Positions 22,655 through 29,999 of a stretch of DNA of 32,855 nucleotides are shown piece after piece. Source of the DNA: a virus; the IMG/VR virus record IMGVR_UViG_3300017763_000092, positions 1 through 32,855 of that record; one strand, written 5' to 3'. The notes under the pieces are model-generated. The model was not told where the DNA came from and did not search any database. It saw only the letters and a list, made by a program, of their open reading frames with translations. The position numbers were made by a program, and so were the translations under genes. The stretch's first letter is position 1; every line of letters starts with the position of its first letter.

Positions 22655-25383
22655 TGGCGACAAAATTACAAGTTAGAAGAGACACGGCAACAAACTGGAC
22701 GAGTGCAAATCCAACGCTCAGTGATGGTGAATTGGCGTATGAAACAGATACAGGGTATATGAAAATAGGAAATGGCAGTACTGCCTGGACCAGCCTGTCG
22801 TATTTTACACCCGATGCAGTAGATGGAGATGCTAATACTACATATACATTCGGAACAACAGCAAGTGGTAGTGATGCAAATATCACACTCACTGGCAGTG
22901 ATTCAACAAACGATTCAGTAACTCTTGTAGCAGGAACAAATGTCACCTTAACCGTCGCAGGTGACAATATTACTGCTGCTATTGATACTGATCTTGCAAA
23001 CTACAATAATAGCAACACTGGTTTTATGACAGGTAGTTCATCTAATGCACTTACTAATAAAACAGGTAACATTTCGCAATGGACAAATGATTCAGGCTAT
23101 CTAACTACTAGTGTATCAGGTGCTAGTGCCGGCCAACATTTACAATGGAACGGTTCGGCTTGGATAAACACTTGGGACTTTAATTCAAGTGCAACATCTT
23201 TCTTATCGGGATTCCGTACAAATCGCTATATTGAATATAGAAATGCTTTAATTACAATTGGTTCAATAAGTTCAGGAGATACAGTAGATTTTCCAACAAC
23301 TTCCGGAACCGATGCAGGAATTGAATGGCAAGTAAATAATCCGGGTACAGACTTTGTTGCTAACCTAACTCCAGGACCAACAAACATCAACACATCGTCG
23401 TATTTTAGAATTATAATCGATAATACATCTGGTGCCACTAAAGGTAGTATTTCTGGAATAAAAAGATTTGGATCAACACAAACAGTAAACTGGATAAACG
23501 GATCTTTGCCATCAGTAAGTGGAGAAGATATATATGATGTATATGAAATATATTGCTTTAGAGGTGATGGCGGATCAGATGAAACTTGGTATGCTCATCT
23601 TTTAACTGCTGGTAATAGTCTTTCAACATTACCAGACGTTGATACTAAAGCAAACAGTGGACCAATCAATGGTTATCTATTAGCATACGATAGTTCATCA
23701 CAAAAATGGGAAAATACAAATCAAATAGATCATAGTATTACTTTCCGTGCAGGTTTGGCTGCTACTGGCCCTGGAGTAACACTCAACAGTCATATGTATG
23801 ATACACCTTTGACAATTTCTGAAGGTGATGATGTTACATTTAATTTGGATGCTGGAGTGTATGGATCATCTGGTAGATGGACTTTAGAAAATGTAAACAA
23901 TAATTTTACAGCAGATATTACAAGCGTACCAACTGTTACTTCTGTATATAATAAATGGATTATTGTTGTAAACAATAATATATCACCTGGTGTAGGAATG
24001 ACAGCATTAAAACTAGACGGTGTTTCAAAAACTATTAACTGGGCCGGTGGAGCTGTACCTAAAACTCAAACTGGAAGATTTGATATCTATGAAATCGAAA
24101 GATGGAAAGAAGCAGGTGCATTAGGTGACGAATACATCTTTGTTAGACATTGGAATGATGACAAGTACGACGGTGATATCACTGGTAGTGTGTTTGGAGA
24201 TGACAGTACAGTGCTTGTAGATGGTGTAAACAATACTATACCAGCAGCAAATTTAAGTGGAGCATTACCTGCTCTTGATGCAGGTAACCTTACTAATATA
24301 CCTGCAGGAGATATTGTTACAGATACTACTCCGCAACTTGGAGGTGGTTTAGATCTCAACGGAAATGATATCACAGGTAATGGTAACATTGAATTAGACA
24401 CAAACAAAAACTTAACTTTTAAAACTGTTGTTAGTGGCAACGACGAAACCATTGGTAGTATAATTGCTTCAAACGGCACAAACGAATTTAATAAAGTTAC
24501 ATTTAAAACAGGGCCAGACGATTACGCCAACAACGGTGAGGTTAAGTGGGCAACACGAGTAAATGGTACACTAACAGAAATATTTGAAATAAACGGTAGT
24601 TCACTTGCAAAAAGTGGTATGGTAATTAACCCCAGCAGTAACGCAGGAATTGATTTTAACATAAAAGGTTCTAATGACGGATTGCTTGTGTTTGTTGATT
24701 CTGGAGAAGACAAAGTTGGTATTGGTAAAGTACCTGCTAACGGTATCTTAGATGTAGACGGTGATGTATATGCAACAAACTTCCAAGGTACTTTGGTTGG
24801 AAACATTGGCAACTTTAGTTTAGCGTCTAGTATTATTGATACAACTGACAGTAGTGGAATAACAGTAACACCTGCTGTTACAATGAGCAGCGACTTAACA
24901 GTTCAAAATAATCTTGTGGTTGACAATAATATACAAGCTACAAGTGCAGACATAAGCGGTAATGTAGCACTCAGCAGTAACTTAACAGTTACAGGTACTA
25001 CAACAACCAATGGTATTGCAGTGTTTGAAAAAGGCGTAATCGAAGGATTTAGTAATTTAACAGGTGCAACCGGAACTGTTGCTCACGATTGTGCTAATGG
25101 ACATATATTCAAACACGCAAGTATTGCAGCAGATTTTACTGCAAACTTTACTAACTTAGGTTTAACAAACGATCACGGAACAATGATCGCACTAATACTT
25201 ACACAAGGCGGCACAGCATATATTCCAACAGCAGTCCAAATAGGTGGAGCAGCACAAACTATATTGTGGCAAGGTGGTAGTGCGCCAACAGGAACAACAA
25301 GTGGAACTGACATAGTAAGTTTCAGTATTACACAATCAGGCGGTGCTTACGTAGTTTTAGGACAGCTTACATCTTATTCATAA
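22654..25383 (+). CDS. Large tail-fibre protein with Mtd-like N-terminus and three related beta modules (909 aa)
   Basis: The N-terminus TKLQVRRDTATNWTSANPTLSDGELAYETDTG and MKIGNGSTAWTSL repeats the domain of the previous fibre. Three modules along the chain share a pattern of FxAxxT, a central RIIID/WIIVVNN/MIALILTQ strand and W-x-G-x-x-P: about nucleotides 23226-23620, 23731-24163 and 25036-25380. Between them lie DKVGIGKVPANGILDVDGDVYATNF-type spacers (near 24711-24783). A YDSSSQKWE motif links it to the neighbouring fibres. Start overlaps the previous stop with a ggagga Shine-Dalgarno inside codons for DGG. It probably carries the main receptor-binding tips. Confidence 0.85.
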   Translation: MATKLQVRRDTATNWTSANPTLSDGELAYETDTGYMKIGNGSTAWTSLSYFTPDAVDGDANTTYTFGTTASGSDANITLTGSDSTNDSVTLVAGTNVTLTVAGDNITAAIDTDLANYNNSNTGFMTGSSSNALTNKTGNISQWTNDSGYLTTSVSGASAGQHLQWNGSAWINTWDFNSSATSFLSGFRTNRYIEYRNALITIGSISSGDTVDFPTTSGTDAGIEWQVNNPGTDFVANLTPGPTNINTSSYFRIIIDNTSGATKGSISGIKRFGSTQTVNWINGSLPSVSGEDIYDVYEIYCFRGDGGSDETWYAHLLTAGNSLSTLPDVDTKANSGPINGYLLAYDSSSQKWENTNQIDHSITFRAGLAATGPGVTLNSHMYDTPLTISEGDDVTFNLDAGVYGSSGRWTLENVNNNFTADITSVPTVTSVYNKWIIVVNNNISPGVGMTALKLDGVSKTINWAGGAVPKTQTGRFDIYEIERWKEAGALGDEYIFVRHWNDDKYDGDITGSVFGDDSTVLVDGVNNTIPAANLSGALPALDAGNLTNIPAGDIVTDTTPQLGGGLDLNGNDITGNGNIELDTNKNLTFKTVVSGNDETIGSIIASNGTNEFNKVTFKTGPDDYANNGEVKWATRVNGTLTEIFEINGSSLAKSGMVINPSSNAGIDFNIKGSNDGLLVFVDSGEDKVGIGKVPANGILDVDGDVYATNFQGTLVGNIGNFSLASSIIDTTDSSGITVTPAVTMSSDLTVQNNLVVDNNIQATSADISGNVALSSNLTVTGTTTTNGIAVFEKGVIEGFSNLTGATGTVAHDCANGHIFKHASIAADFTANFTNLGLTNDHGTMIALILTQGGTAYIPTAVQIGGAAQTILWQGGSAPTGTTSGTDIVSFSITQSGGAYVVLGQLTSYS

Positions 25384-25392
25384 GGAATTAAT

Positions 25393-27810
25393 ATGCCATT
25401 TTTAGCAGCCATAAGTGCAGGATTTACAAACGCTAGAGTAATATTACCAGGTACTGGTGGTGGCGGAGGTAGTAGTAGCCCAAGTGCTGACGGTTGGCAA
25501 GCTAATACAATAATTAGTGACTCCTCTAGTGGAGGTGGCCCATCATTTGGTATAAGAGGCGTTGCAGGATTATCAGATGGCGGCGTTTTTGTATCAGGTA
25601 ATGAAAATGCAGACGATATAGGCTTTGCAATGTTAACAGATACTGACGGTGATGTACAGTGGGTCAAACAACTTAATGCTAATGCATATTATGCTAGATT
25701 TTATAGTGCTTCAGCAAACGGAACCAGTCTTTTTGCAACAGGTAATGATTTTGGATGGGGAGCAAATGAAGCTGCGGCAGGTAGAACAAATGTAGCTGCT
25801 AGTATAGCTGCTAAGTTTGCTAAATCTGATGGTTCCGTTGATTGGATGAAAGTTATTAAGAAAACCAGTATAGGAAGTGTTAATGATGGGTTTGATAATT
25901 CAATATCAAATAGTGTAGCAGATAGTGACGGAAATCTTTGGTTAATAGGAAGATACAAAGGTACAAATACCGAAAGCAATTTACATATTGCGAAAATAAA
26001 TGGCAGCAACGGTGCTTTAATGTCTATGCACAAACGCACAAAGTCTCCAGATACCAAACAGGATAACATTTATGGTATGAAGTTAGATGCTAGTGGAAAT
26101 ATATATCTATTGTGGCAAGTATATGACCCTAACAGTTCTAACTCAGGAGTTGGGGTACAAAAATTAAATAGTTCATTTGCAATACAATGGACTAAAATGT
26201 ATTCAGACACTACATATAATAGTGATCGTGGTTATCAGTTTGATTTGGATTCTAGTGGAAATGTTTATGTATCTGGTTATACTGGACAAAGTCCTAGTTC
26301 AGGTACGATAGCAAAACTTAATACTGCTGACGGTACTATAGCTTGGTCTAAACAACTTAATACTGGAACAAACCCAGGAACAGGTGTAGATGACATTAAA
26401 GGAATGGTTGTTGATAATGACGACAACATATGGTTATGTGGTCCTTATGGTCCAGCCACACCATACAATTTTGTATTGACCAAATATAATTCTTCGGGTG
26501 TGATTCAAAATCAATGGGGCATAGCCGGAGGTAATGGTTACACATTATATAATTCAATTAACACAATGGATATAGATAGTAATGGTAATATATTACTTGG
26601 GTTTCAGATGTCTAAAACAGGATCTGCAAGAACATCAATATTTAAATTACCAGCTATACTTGAAGCAGGAACATTTACTGATTTAGTAATTACTGATAGA
26701 ACAGCAGTTGATTACGCATACAGTCCTTCTGCTATTACACACACTACCTATAGTATGTCAGATGTTAGTAGCGATTTTGAAACTGCTGATTACAACAGCG
26801 GCAGTTATGCATTGTTGCCAATTTTTACAAATACATTTACTAAAGACGTTGATCCAATTACCGGTGGTTCAAGTGGTGGTGGCTCAAGTATTGCTTGGGG
26901 CGGAGACCGTGGATTTGCTATGGGAGGTGAAACTTCAGGCCGTGTTGATGATATAGAATATTATGATATCACTACCCCTGGGAATGCTGCTGATTTTGGA
27001 AATTTAACCCAAGCAAGAAATAATGGTGCTGCTGCTAGTAACGGTACAAGAGCATTATATGCATCAGGCGGTATACCTGCAGGACCTACAAATGTTATAG
27101 ATTATATTACTTGTGCTACACTAGGAGATGCTACAGACTTTGGTGACGTAACTGGCGATAACGGAAGCGAATATGGTAGAACTGGACTAACCGGTGTTGG
27201 TGATGGAACATATGGTATATTTATGGGTGGTCAAATACAAAGTAGCTATGGTTCAAATGTAATTGACCGTGTTACTATTGATACACCAGGTAATGCTGTG
27301 GACTTTGGTGATTTAACATTATCTGTTGTTAGATATGCTACGTCAACAAATGATGCCACACGTGGTGTAAGTATTGCCGGTCAGCCTCAAAGTGGTTTCT
27401 TAAACAATATGGATTATATTACAATGGCAACTCCAGGCAATGCTACAGACTTCGGAGATCCATTACAACAAATACTATATGGTAGTAGAGGTAATGTCGG
27501 TAATGATACAATAGGTGTGTTTGGCGGTGGTTATCCTGATACTAACTATGTACATTCAAATGTTCTTCAAAAAATTACAGTGCAAACCACAGCCAATGCC
27601 ACTGACTTTGGTGATATGACAGCAGGGGCAATTAATATGGCTTCTACTACCAACGGCAGTAGAGGTATGTTTACAGGCTTACAACGTTCAGGTGGTTATG
27701 TTGTTGATATGGAATACATTACAATAGATACGCCCGGCAATGCAACAGATTTTGGAGACTTAACCATAGCCAAAGGAACTGCAAGTGGTGTATCAGGAAG
27801 TGCATCGTAG
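25393..27810 (+). CDS. Large adhesin with two beta-propeller-like regions (805 aa)
   Basis: Residues 1-35 form a hydrophobic start and a Gly/Ser linker (GGGGGSSSPS). Residues of about 50-470 contain repeated blades of the type 'D-x-x-G-N-(I/V/L)-(Y/W)-(V/L)-x-G' alternating with 'G-x-(I/V)-x-W-x-K-x-(L/Y)', a beta-propeller layout. After a second Gly/Ser linker (near 490-500), residues of about 510-805 contain six units ending in 'I-D-T-P-G-N-A-T-D-F-G-D-L-T' with G-T-R-G-x-F-x-G-G between them, a kelch-like arrangement common in marine phage adhesins. An aagga Shine-Dalgarno precedes the ATG. It likely contacts host surface glycan; no enzymatic motif is seen. Confidence 0.82.
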   Translation: MPFLAAISAGFTNARVILPGTGGGGGSSSPSADGWQANTIISDSSSGGGPSFGIRGVAGLSDGGVFVSGNENADDIGFAMLTDTDGDVQWVKQLNANAYYARFYSASANGTSLFATGNDFGWGANEAAAGRTNVAASIAAKFAKSDGSVDWMKVIKKTSIGSVNDGFDNSISNSVADSDGNLWLIGRYKGTNTESNLHIAKINGSNGALMSMHKRTKSPDTKQDNIYGMKLDASGNIYLLWQVYDPNSSNSGVGVQKLNSSFAIQWTKMYSDTTYNSDRGYQFDLDSSGNVYVSGYTGQSPSSGTIAKLNTADGTIAWSKQLNTGTNPGTGVDDIKGMVVDNDDNIWLCGPYGPATPYNFVLTKYNSSGVIQNQWGIAGGNGYTLYNSINTMDIDSNGNILLGFQMSKTGSARTSIFKLPAILEAGTFTDLVITDRTAVDYAYSPSAITHTTYSMSDVSSDFETADYNSGSYALLPIFTNTFTKDVDPITGGSSGGGSSIAWGGDRGFAMGGETSGRVDDIEYYDITTPGNAADFGNLTQARNNGAAASNGTRALYASGGIPAGPTNVIDYITCATLGDATDFGDVTGDNGSEYGRTGLTGVGDGTYGIFMGGQIQSSYGSNVIDRVTIDTPGNAVDFGDLTLSVVRYATSTNDATRGVSIAGQPQSGFLNNMDYITMATPGNATDFGDPLQQILYGSRGNVGNDTIGVFGGGYPDTNYVHSNVLQKITVQTTANATDFGDMTAGAINMASTTNGSRGMFTGLQRSGGYVVDMEYITIDTPGNATDFGDLTIAKGTASGVSGSAS
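26880..27810 (+). repeat. Six kelch-like repeats in the C-terminal half of the adhesin
   Basis: The unit ending T-P-G-N-A-x-D-F-G-(D/N)-L/M-T occurs six times, with its D-F-G near 26992, 27139, 27301, 27451, 27604 and 27751. Spacing is about 150 bases (48-54 codons). At DNA level the copies are diverged, so this is an old repeat rather than a recent expansion. Confidence 0.8.
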
Positions 27811-27822
27811 TTTATATTCGTC

Positions 27823-27830
27823 TATAAGTA
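27823..27830 (+). promoter_or_regulatory. T4-late-like box just before ATG 27835
   Basis: TATAAGTA matches the late consensus at 7 of 8 positions. The predicted start coincides with the ATG at 27835 within about a base, and there is no Shine-Dalgarno. It lies in the 24-base gap after the adhesin gene. Confidence 0.35.
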
Positions 27831-27834
27831 CAGT

Positions 27835-28683
27835 ATGACAGAAATTGCAAAACCTAAATCTAGCACAGAAATAAAACAGATTGATCCAGTTACATTTGGA
27901 ATCACACCTATATCTTCTAGTAAAATTAATCCACAAGCTGTTGCTATTGTAAATGAATTTTTGCCTGAATTAGAGCAAAAGACAAAATACTTTGATAGGA
28001 ACAATTCGCAGTCAACACTAACTATGATGAGTCTTACAATGCTCAATGGACAATCTCCAATGCGTGTAATGAGACAGGTCCTTGCTGAAACAGCAAAACG
28101 TAAAATGGCATTAGCAGAAGCTCAGGTTAGTCACGCTAAGGCATTAAAAAGAATTGAAAAGCTTCAACAAAAATTAGATGACAATCCAGACGACGGAGTT
28201 ACAAGTGCAAAATTACGTAGTGCATTTGTAAGTATCGAAATGATGGAAAGCAAGATAAATGGATCATTTAAAGATATTGCAACACTTGTAAATGCATATA
28301 ATAATCTAAAAGAAAATTACAATGTAGAAGACTGGACTGAACAAGAATTCGAAGACAGCGAAAAACAACATCACGTAAGACGTGGCTTTGAATTAATGTA
28401 TCGTAACTTAATGGATGGCGGTCGTGTGTCAACTAGCACCATAGAATATATGCAACAGTATGGTGTACATCCCCAAGTAGCAATGCTAGAAGTTCAAGGA
28501 TATATAAATCTTGTGAATGCAATGATATCTAAAAGTCAAATACCTAATTCAAGTCATTTAGAAGATTTTTTAGACGAGATGTCTAACAAGTATTTTAAAA
28601 ATGCAGACATTGCTTCTCAGCGTTTATATGGTAAAGAAGATATTACAAACACAGAAATAATGAGTCTTATAGAAAAAGATTGA
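27835..28683 (+). CDS. Unknown 282-aa helical protein upstream of primase
   Basis: No family recognised. The protein is strongly helical: residues 85-125 (RQVLAETAKRKMALAEAQVSHAKALKRIEKLQQKL...) are a clear coiled-coil candidate, followed by SAKLRSAFVSIEMMESKI and a C-terminal helical region (IEYMQQYGVHPQVAMLEVQGY, MISKSQIP, NKYFKNADIASQRLYG). It sits between the adhesin and the primase and may be the last of the structural block or a replication partner. No Shine-Dalgarno precedes the ATG; a late-like box does, which favours late expression. Confidence 0.7.
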   Translation: MTEIAKPKSSTEIKQIDPVTFGITPISSSKINPQAVAIVNEFLPELEQKTKYFDRNNSQSTLTMMSLTMLNGQSPMRVMRQVLAETAKRKMALAEAQVSHAKALKRIEKLQQKLDDNPDDGVTSAKLRSAFVSIEMMESKINGSFKDIATLVNAYNNLKENYNVEDWTEQEFEDSEKQHHVRRGFELMYRNLMDGGRVSTSTIEYMQQYGVHPQVAMLEVQGYINLVNAMISKSQIPNSSHLEDFLDEMSNKYFKNADIASQRLYGKEDITNTEIMSLIEKD

Positions 28684-28711
28684 CATTGTATCGGTACGAT
28701 GCTAGTATAAT
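28680..28711 (+). promoter_or_regulatory. Sigma70-like promoter at the start of the primase gene
   Basis: A perfect TTGACA (28680-28685) is followed after 17 bases by TAGTAT (28703-28708), preceded by a TGn extended -10. An overlapping TATAAT at 28706-28711 would have 20-base spacing. Predicted transcription start is about 28715-28718, at the ATG. No Shine-Dalgarno and no alternative in-frame start exist (TAG at 28703), so a leaderless mRNA is predicted. Confidence 0.45.
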
Positions 28712-28714
28712 AGT

Positions 28715-29701
28715 ATGAGCATTGTGTCTGACGTCCTTACCCTATATCTGCCTGGCAAGCGCAAAACTACACCTAGTGGGTGGACCAGTTTTAATGCGCC
28801 TTGTTGTGTACATAACAATGAAAACACAGACACAAGAGGACGTGGTGGTGTTATATACGAAGGCGATACTGTAAGCTATCATTGTTTCAATTGCGGGTAC
28901 AAAGCAAGTTGGCAACCAGGACGTAATTTAAGTTATAAATTTAAAAAACTTTTGCAATGGTTAAATGCACCAGATGCTGATATTACAAAACTAGCACTAG
29001 ATGTTATGCGTGAAAATGAAGGTGTAGAAGTACAACAACGTAAAGTAGAACTACCTACATTTGGCACTGTGCATTTGCCCGAAGACAGTGTACGCATTGC
29101 AGACATTACAGAGTTTAACAAGCATAGTATGGCTGTTTTAGAATATATGGCCGCACGTAATTTAAACTTGGATGATACAAATTATTACTGGTCTTCACAG
29201 TTAGGATATAGAGAAAGACTGATAATACCTTTTACATATGAGGGGCGTATAGTTGGATATACAGCCCGTACAGTAGGGGAAAGCAAGCCAAAGTATCTTA
29301 CTGATAGTCAACCTGGTTTTGTATATAATTTAGACGAACAAGGACATAATAAAGCGTTTTGTATATTGTGCGAAGGCCCGCTAGATGCAATACACATAGA
29401 AGGTACTGCACTAACAGGCAGCGACATTGGAGATGCTCAAGCTTTGCTATTGAATAGACTAGGAAAAGATATATATGTTGTTCCTGATAGAGATAAAGCC
29501 GGTAGTAAGTTAGTAGAACAAGCTATTGATCGAGGATGGCACGTTAGCTTGCCTGATTGGGAAGATGAGATAAATGATATTGGAGAAGCTGTAGAAAAGT
29601 ATGGAAGGCTATATACTTTATACAGTATAGCAAGTGCTGCCGAAAGCAGTCCGTTGAAAATTAGATTAAAGGCAAAAAAATGGTTTACATTAAAAAATTA
29701 A
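28715..29701 (+). CDS. 61: DNA primase, gp61-like
   Basis: The enzyme makes RNA primers for lagging-strand synthesis and works with the gp41 helicase. An N-terminal zinc-binding domain is visible with C30/C31 and H33, then C57 and C60 in YHCFNCGYKASW. The TOPRIM region has ILCEGPLDAIHIEG (about 217-230, catalytic Glu 220) and VVPDRDKAGSKL (about 255-266, Asp pair 258/260). Length of 328 aa is close to T4 gp61 (342). The ATG has no Shine-Dalgarno and lies at the predicted transcription start. It overlaps the 40-aa gene starting at 29680. Confidence 0.92.
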   Translation: MSIVSDVLTLYLPGKRKTTPSGWTSFNAPCCVHNNENTDTRGRGGVIYEGDTVSYHCFNCGYKASWQPGRNLSYKFKKLLQWLNAPDADITKLALDVMRENEGVEVQQRKVELPTFGTVHLPEDSVRIADITEFNKHSMAVLEYMAARNLNLDDTNYYWSSQLGYRERLIIPFTYEGRIVGYTARTVGESKPKYLTDSQPGFVYNLDEQGHNKAFCILCEGPLDAIHIEGTALTGSDIGDAQALLLNRLGKDIYVVPDRDKAGSKLVEQAIDRGWHVSLPDWEDEINDIGEAVEKYGRLYTLYSIASAAESSPLKIRLKAKKWFTLKN

Positions 29702-29802
29702 TACGTTTAATTATATGGCCGTACACAAGAATTAGAGATGAATTACGTTATCGTAAAAGATTAAAAGAACTCAAAAAAAGAGATCCATTTATTTACAAAT
29801 GA
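29680..29802 (+). CDS. Small 40-aa basic protein
   Basis: ATG 29680 overlaps the end of the primase gene and TGA ends at 29802, overlapping the next ATG at 29799. The product begins MVYIKKLIRLIIWPYTRIRDEL and continues with many Arg/Lys residues, ending RDPFIYK. It has a short hydrophobic helix (LIRLIIWPY) in a basic context, so it could bind membrane or nucleic acid. From memory similar tiny proteins occur next to primase in marine T4-like phages; unverified. Confidence 0.6.
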   Translation: MVYIKKLIRLIIWPYTRIRDELRYRKRLKELKKRDPFIYK

Positions 29803-29996
29803 AGAAAAAAATACTTGATTATATAATGCATACTGATCCTTGGGCTAAAATATTTTGGAAGCTTTGGTTTTGGTACGGAATACGCAAAGCAATGAAAGAA
29901 CGCAAAGCCAAAGAAGCAGAAAATGCTAAAAAGCCACGTATGACAAATGACGAGTATTGGGAGAAAGTACACAATGATAGAAATAATAATGTATAA
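29799..29996 (+). CDS. Small 65-aa basic protein
   Basis: The product starts MKKKILDYIMHTDPWAKIFWKLWFWYGIRKAM and then has an Arg/Lys/Glu-rich helix (KERKAKEAENAKK), ending NDEYWEKVHNDRNNNV. The aromatic N-terminal helix (AKIFWKLWFWYG) is amphipathic or membrane-associating rather than a clean transmembrane span. It overlaps the previous small gene by 4 bases and ends 3 bases before the carbamoyltransferase ATG, so all three are co-translated. No function assigned. Confidence 0.6.
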   Translation: MKKKILDYIMHTDPWAKIFWKLWFWYGIRKAMKERKAKEAENAKKPRMTNDEYWEKVHNDRNNNV

Positions 29997-29999
29997 AAT

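Noticed and set aside
21377-25383. Diversity-generating retroelement suggested by Mtd-like N-terminal domains
   Set aside because: No reverse transcriptase or template/variable repeat pair is visible; the domain is common on ordinary phage fibres.
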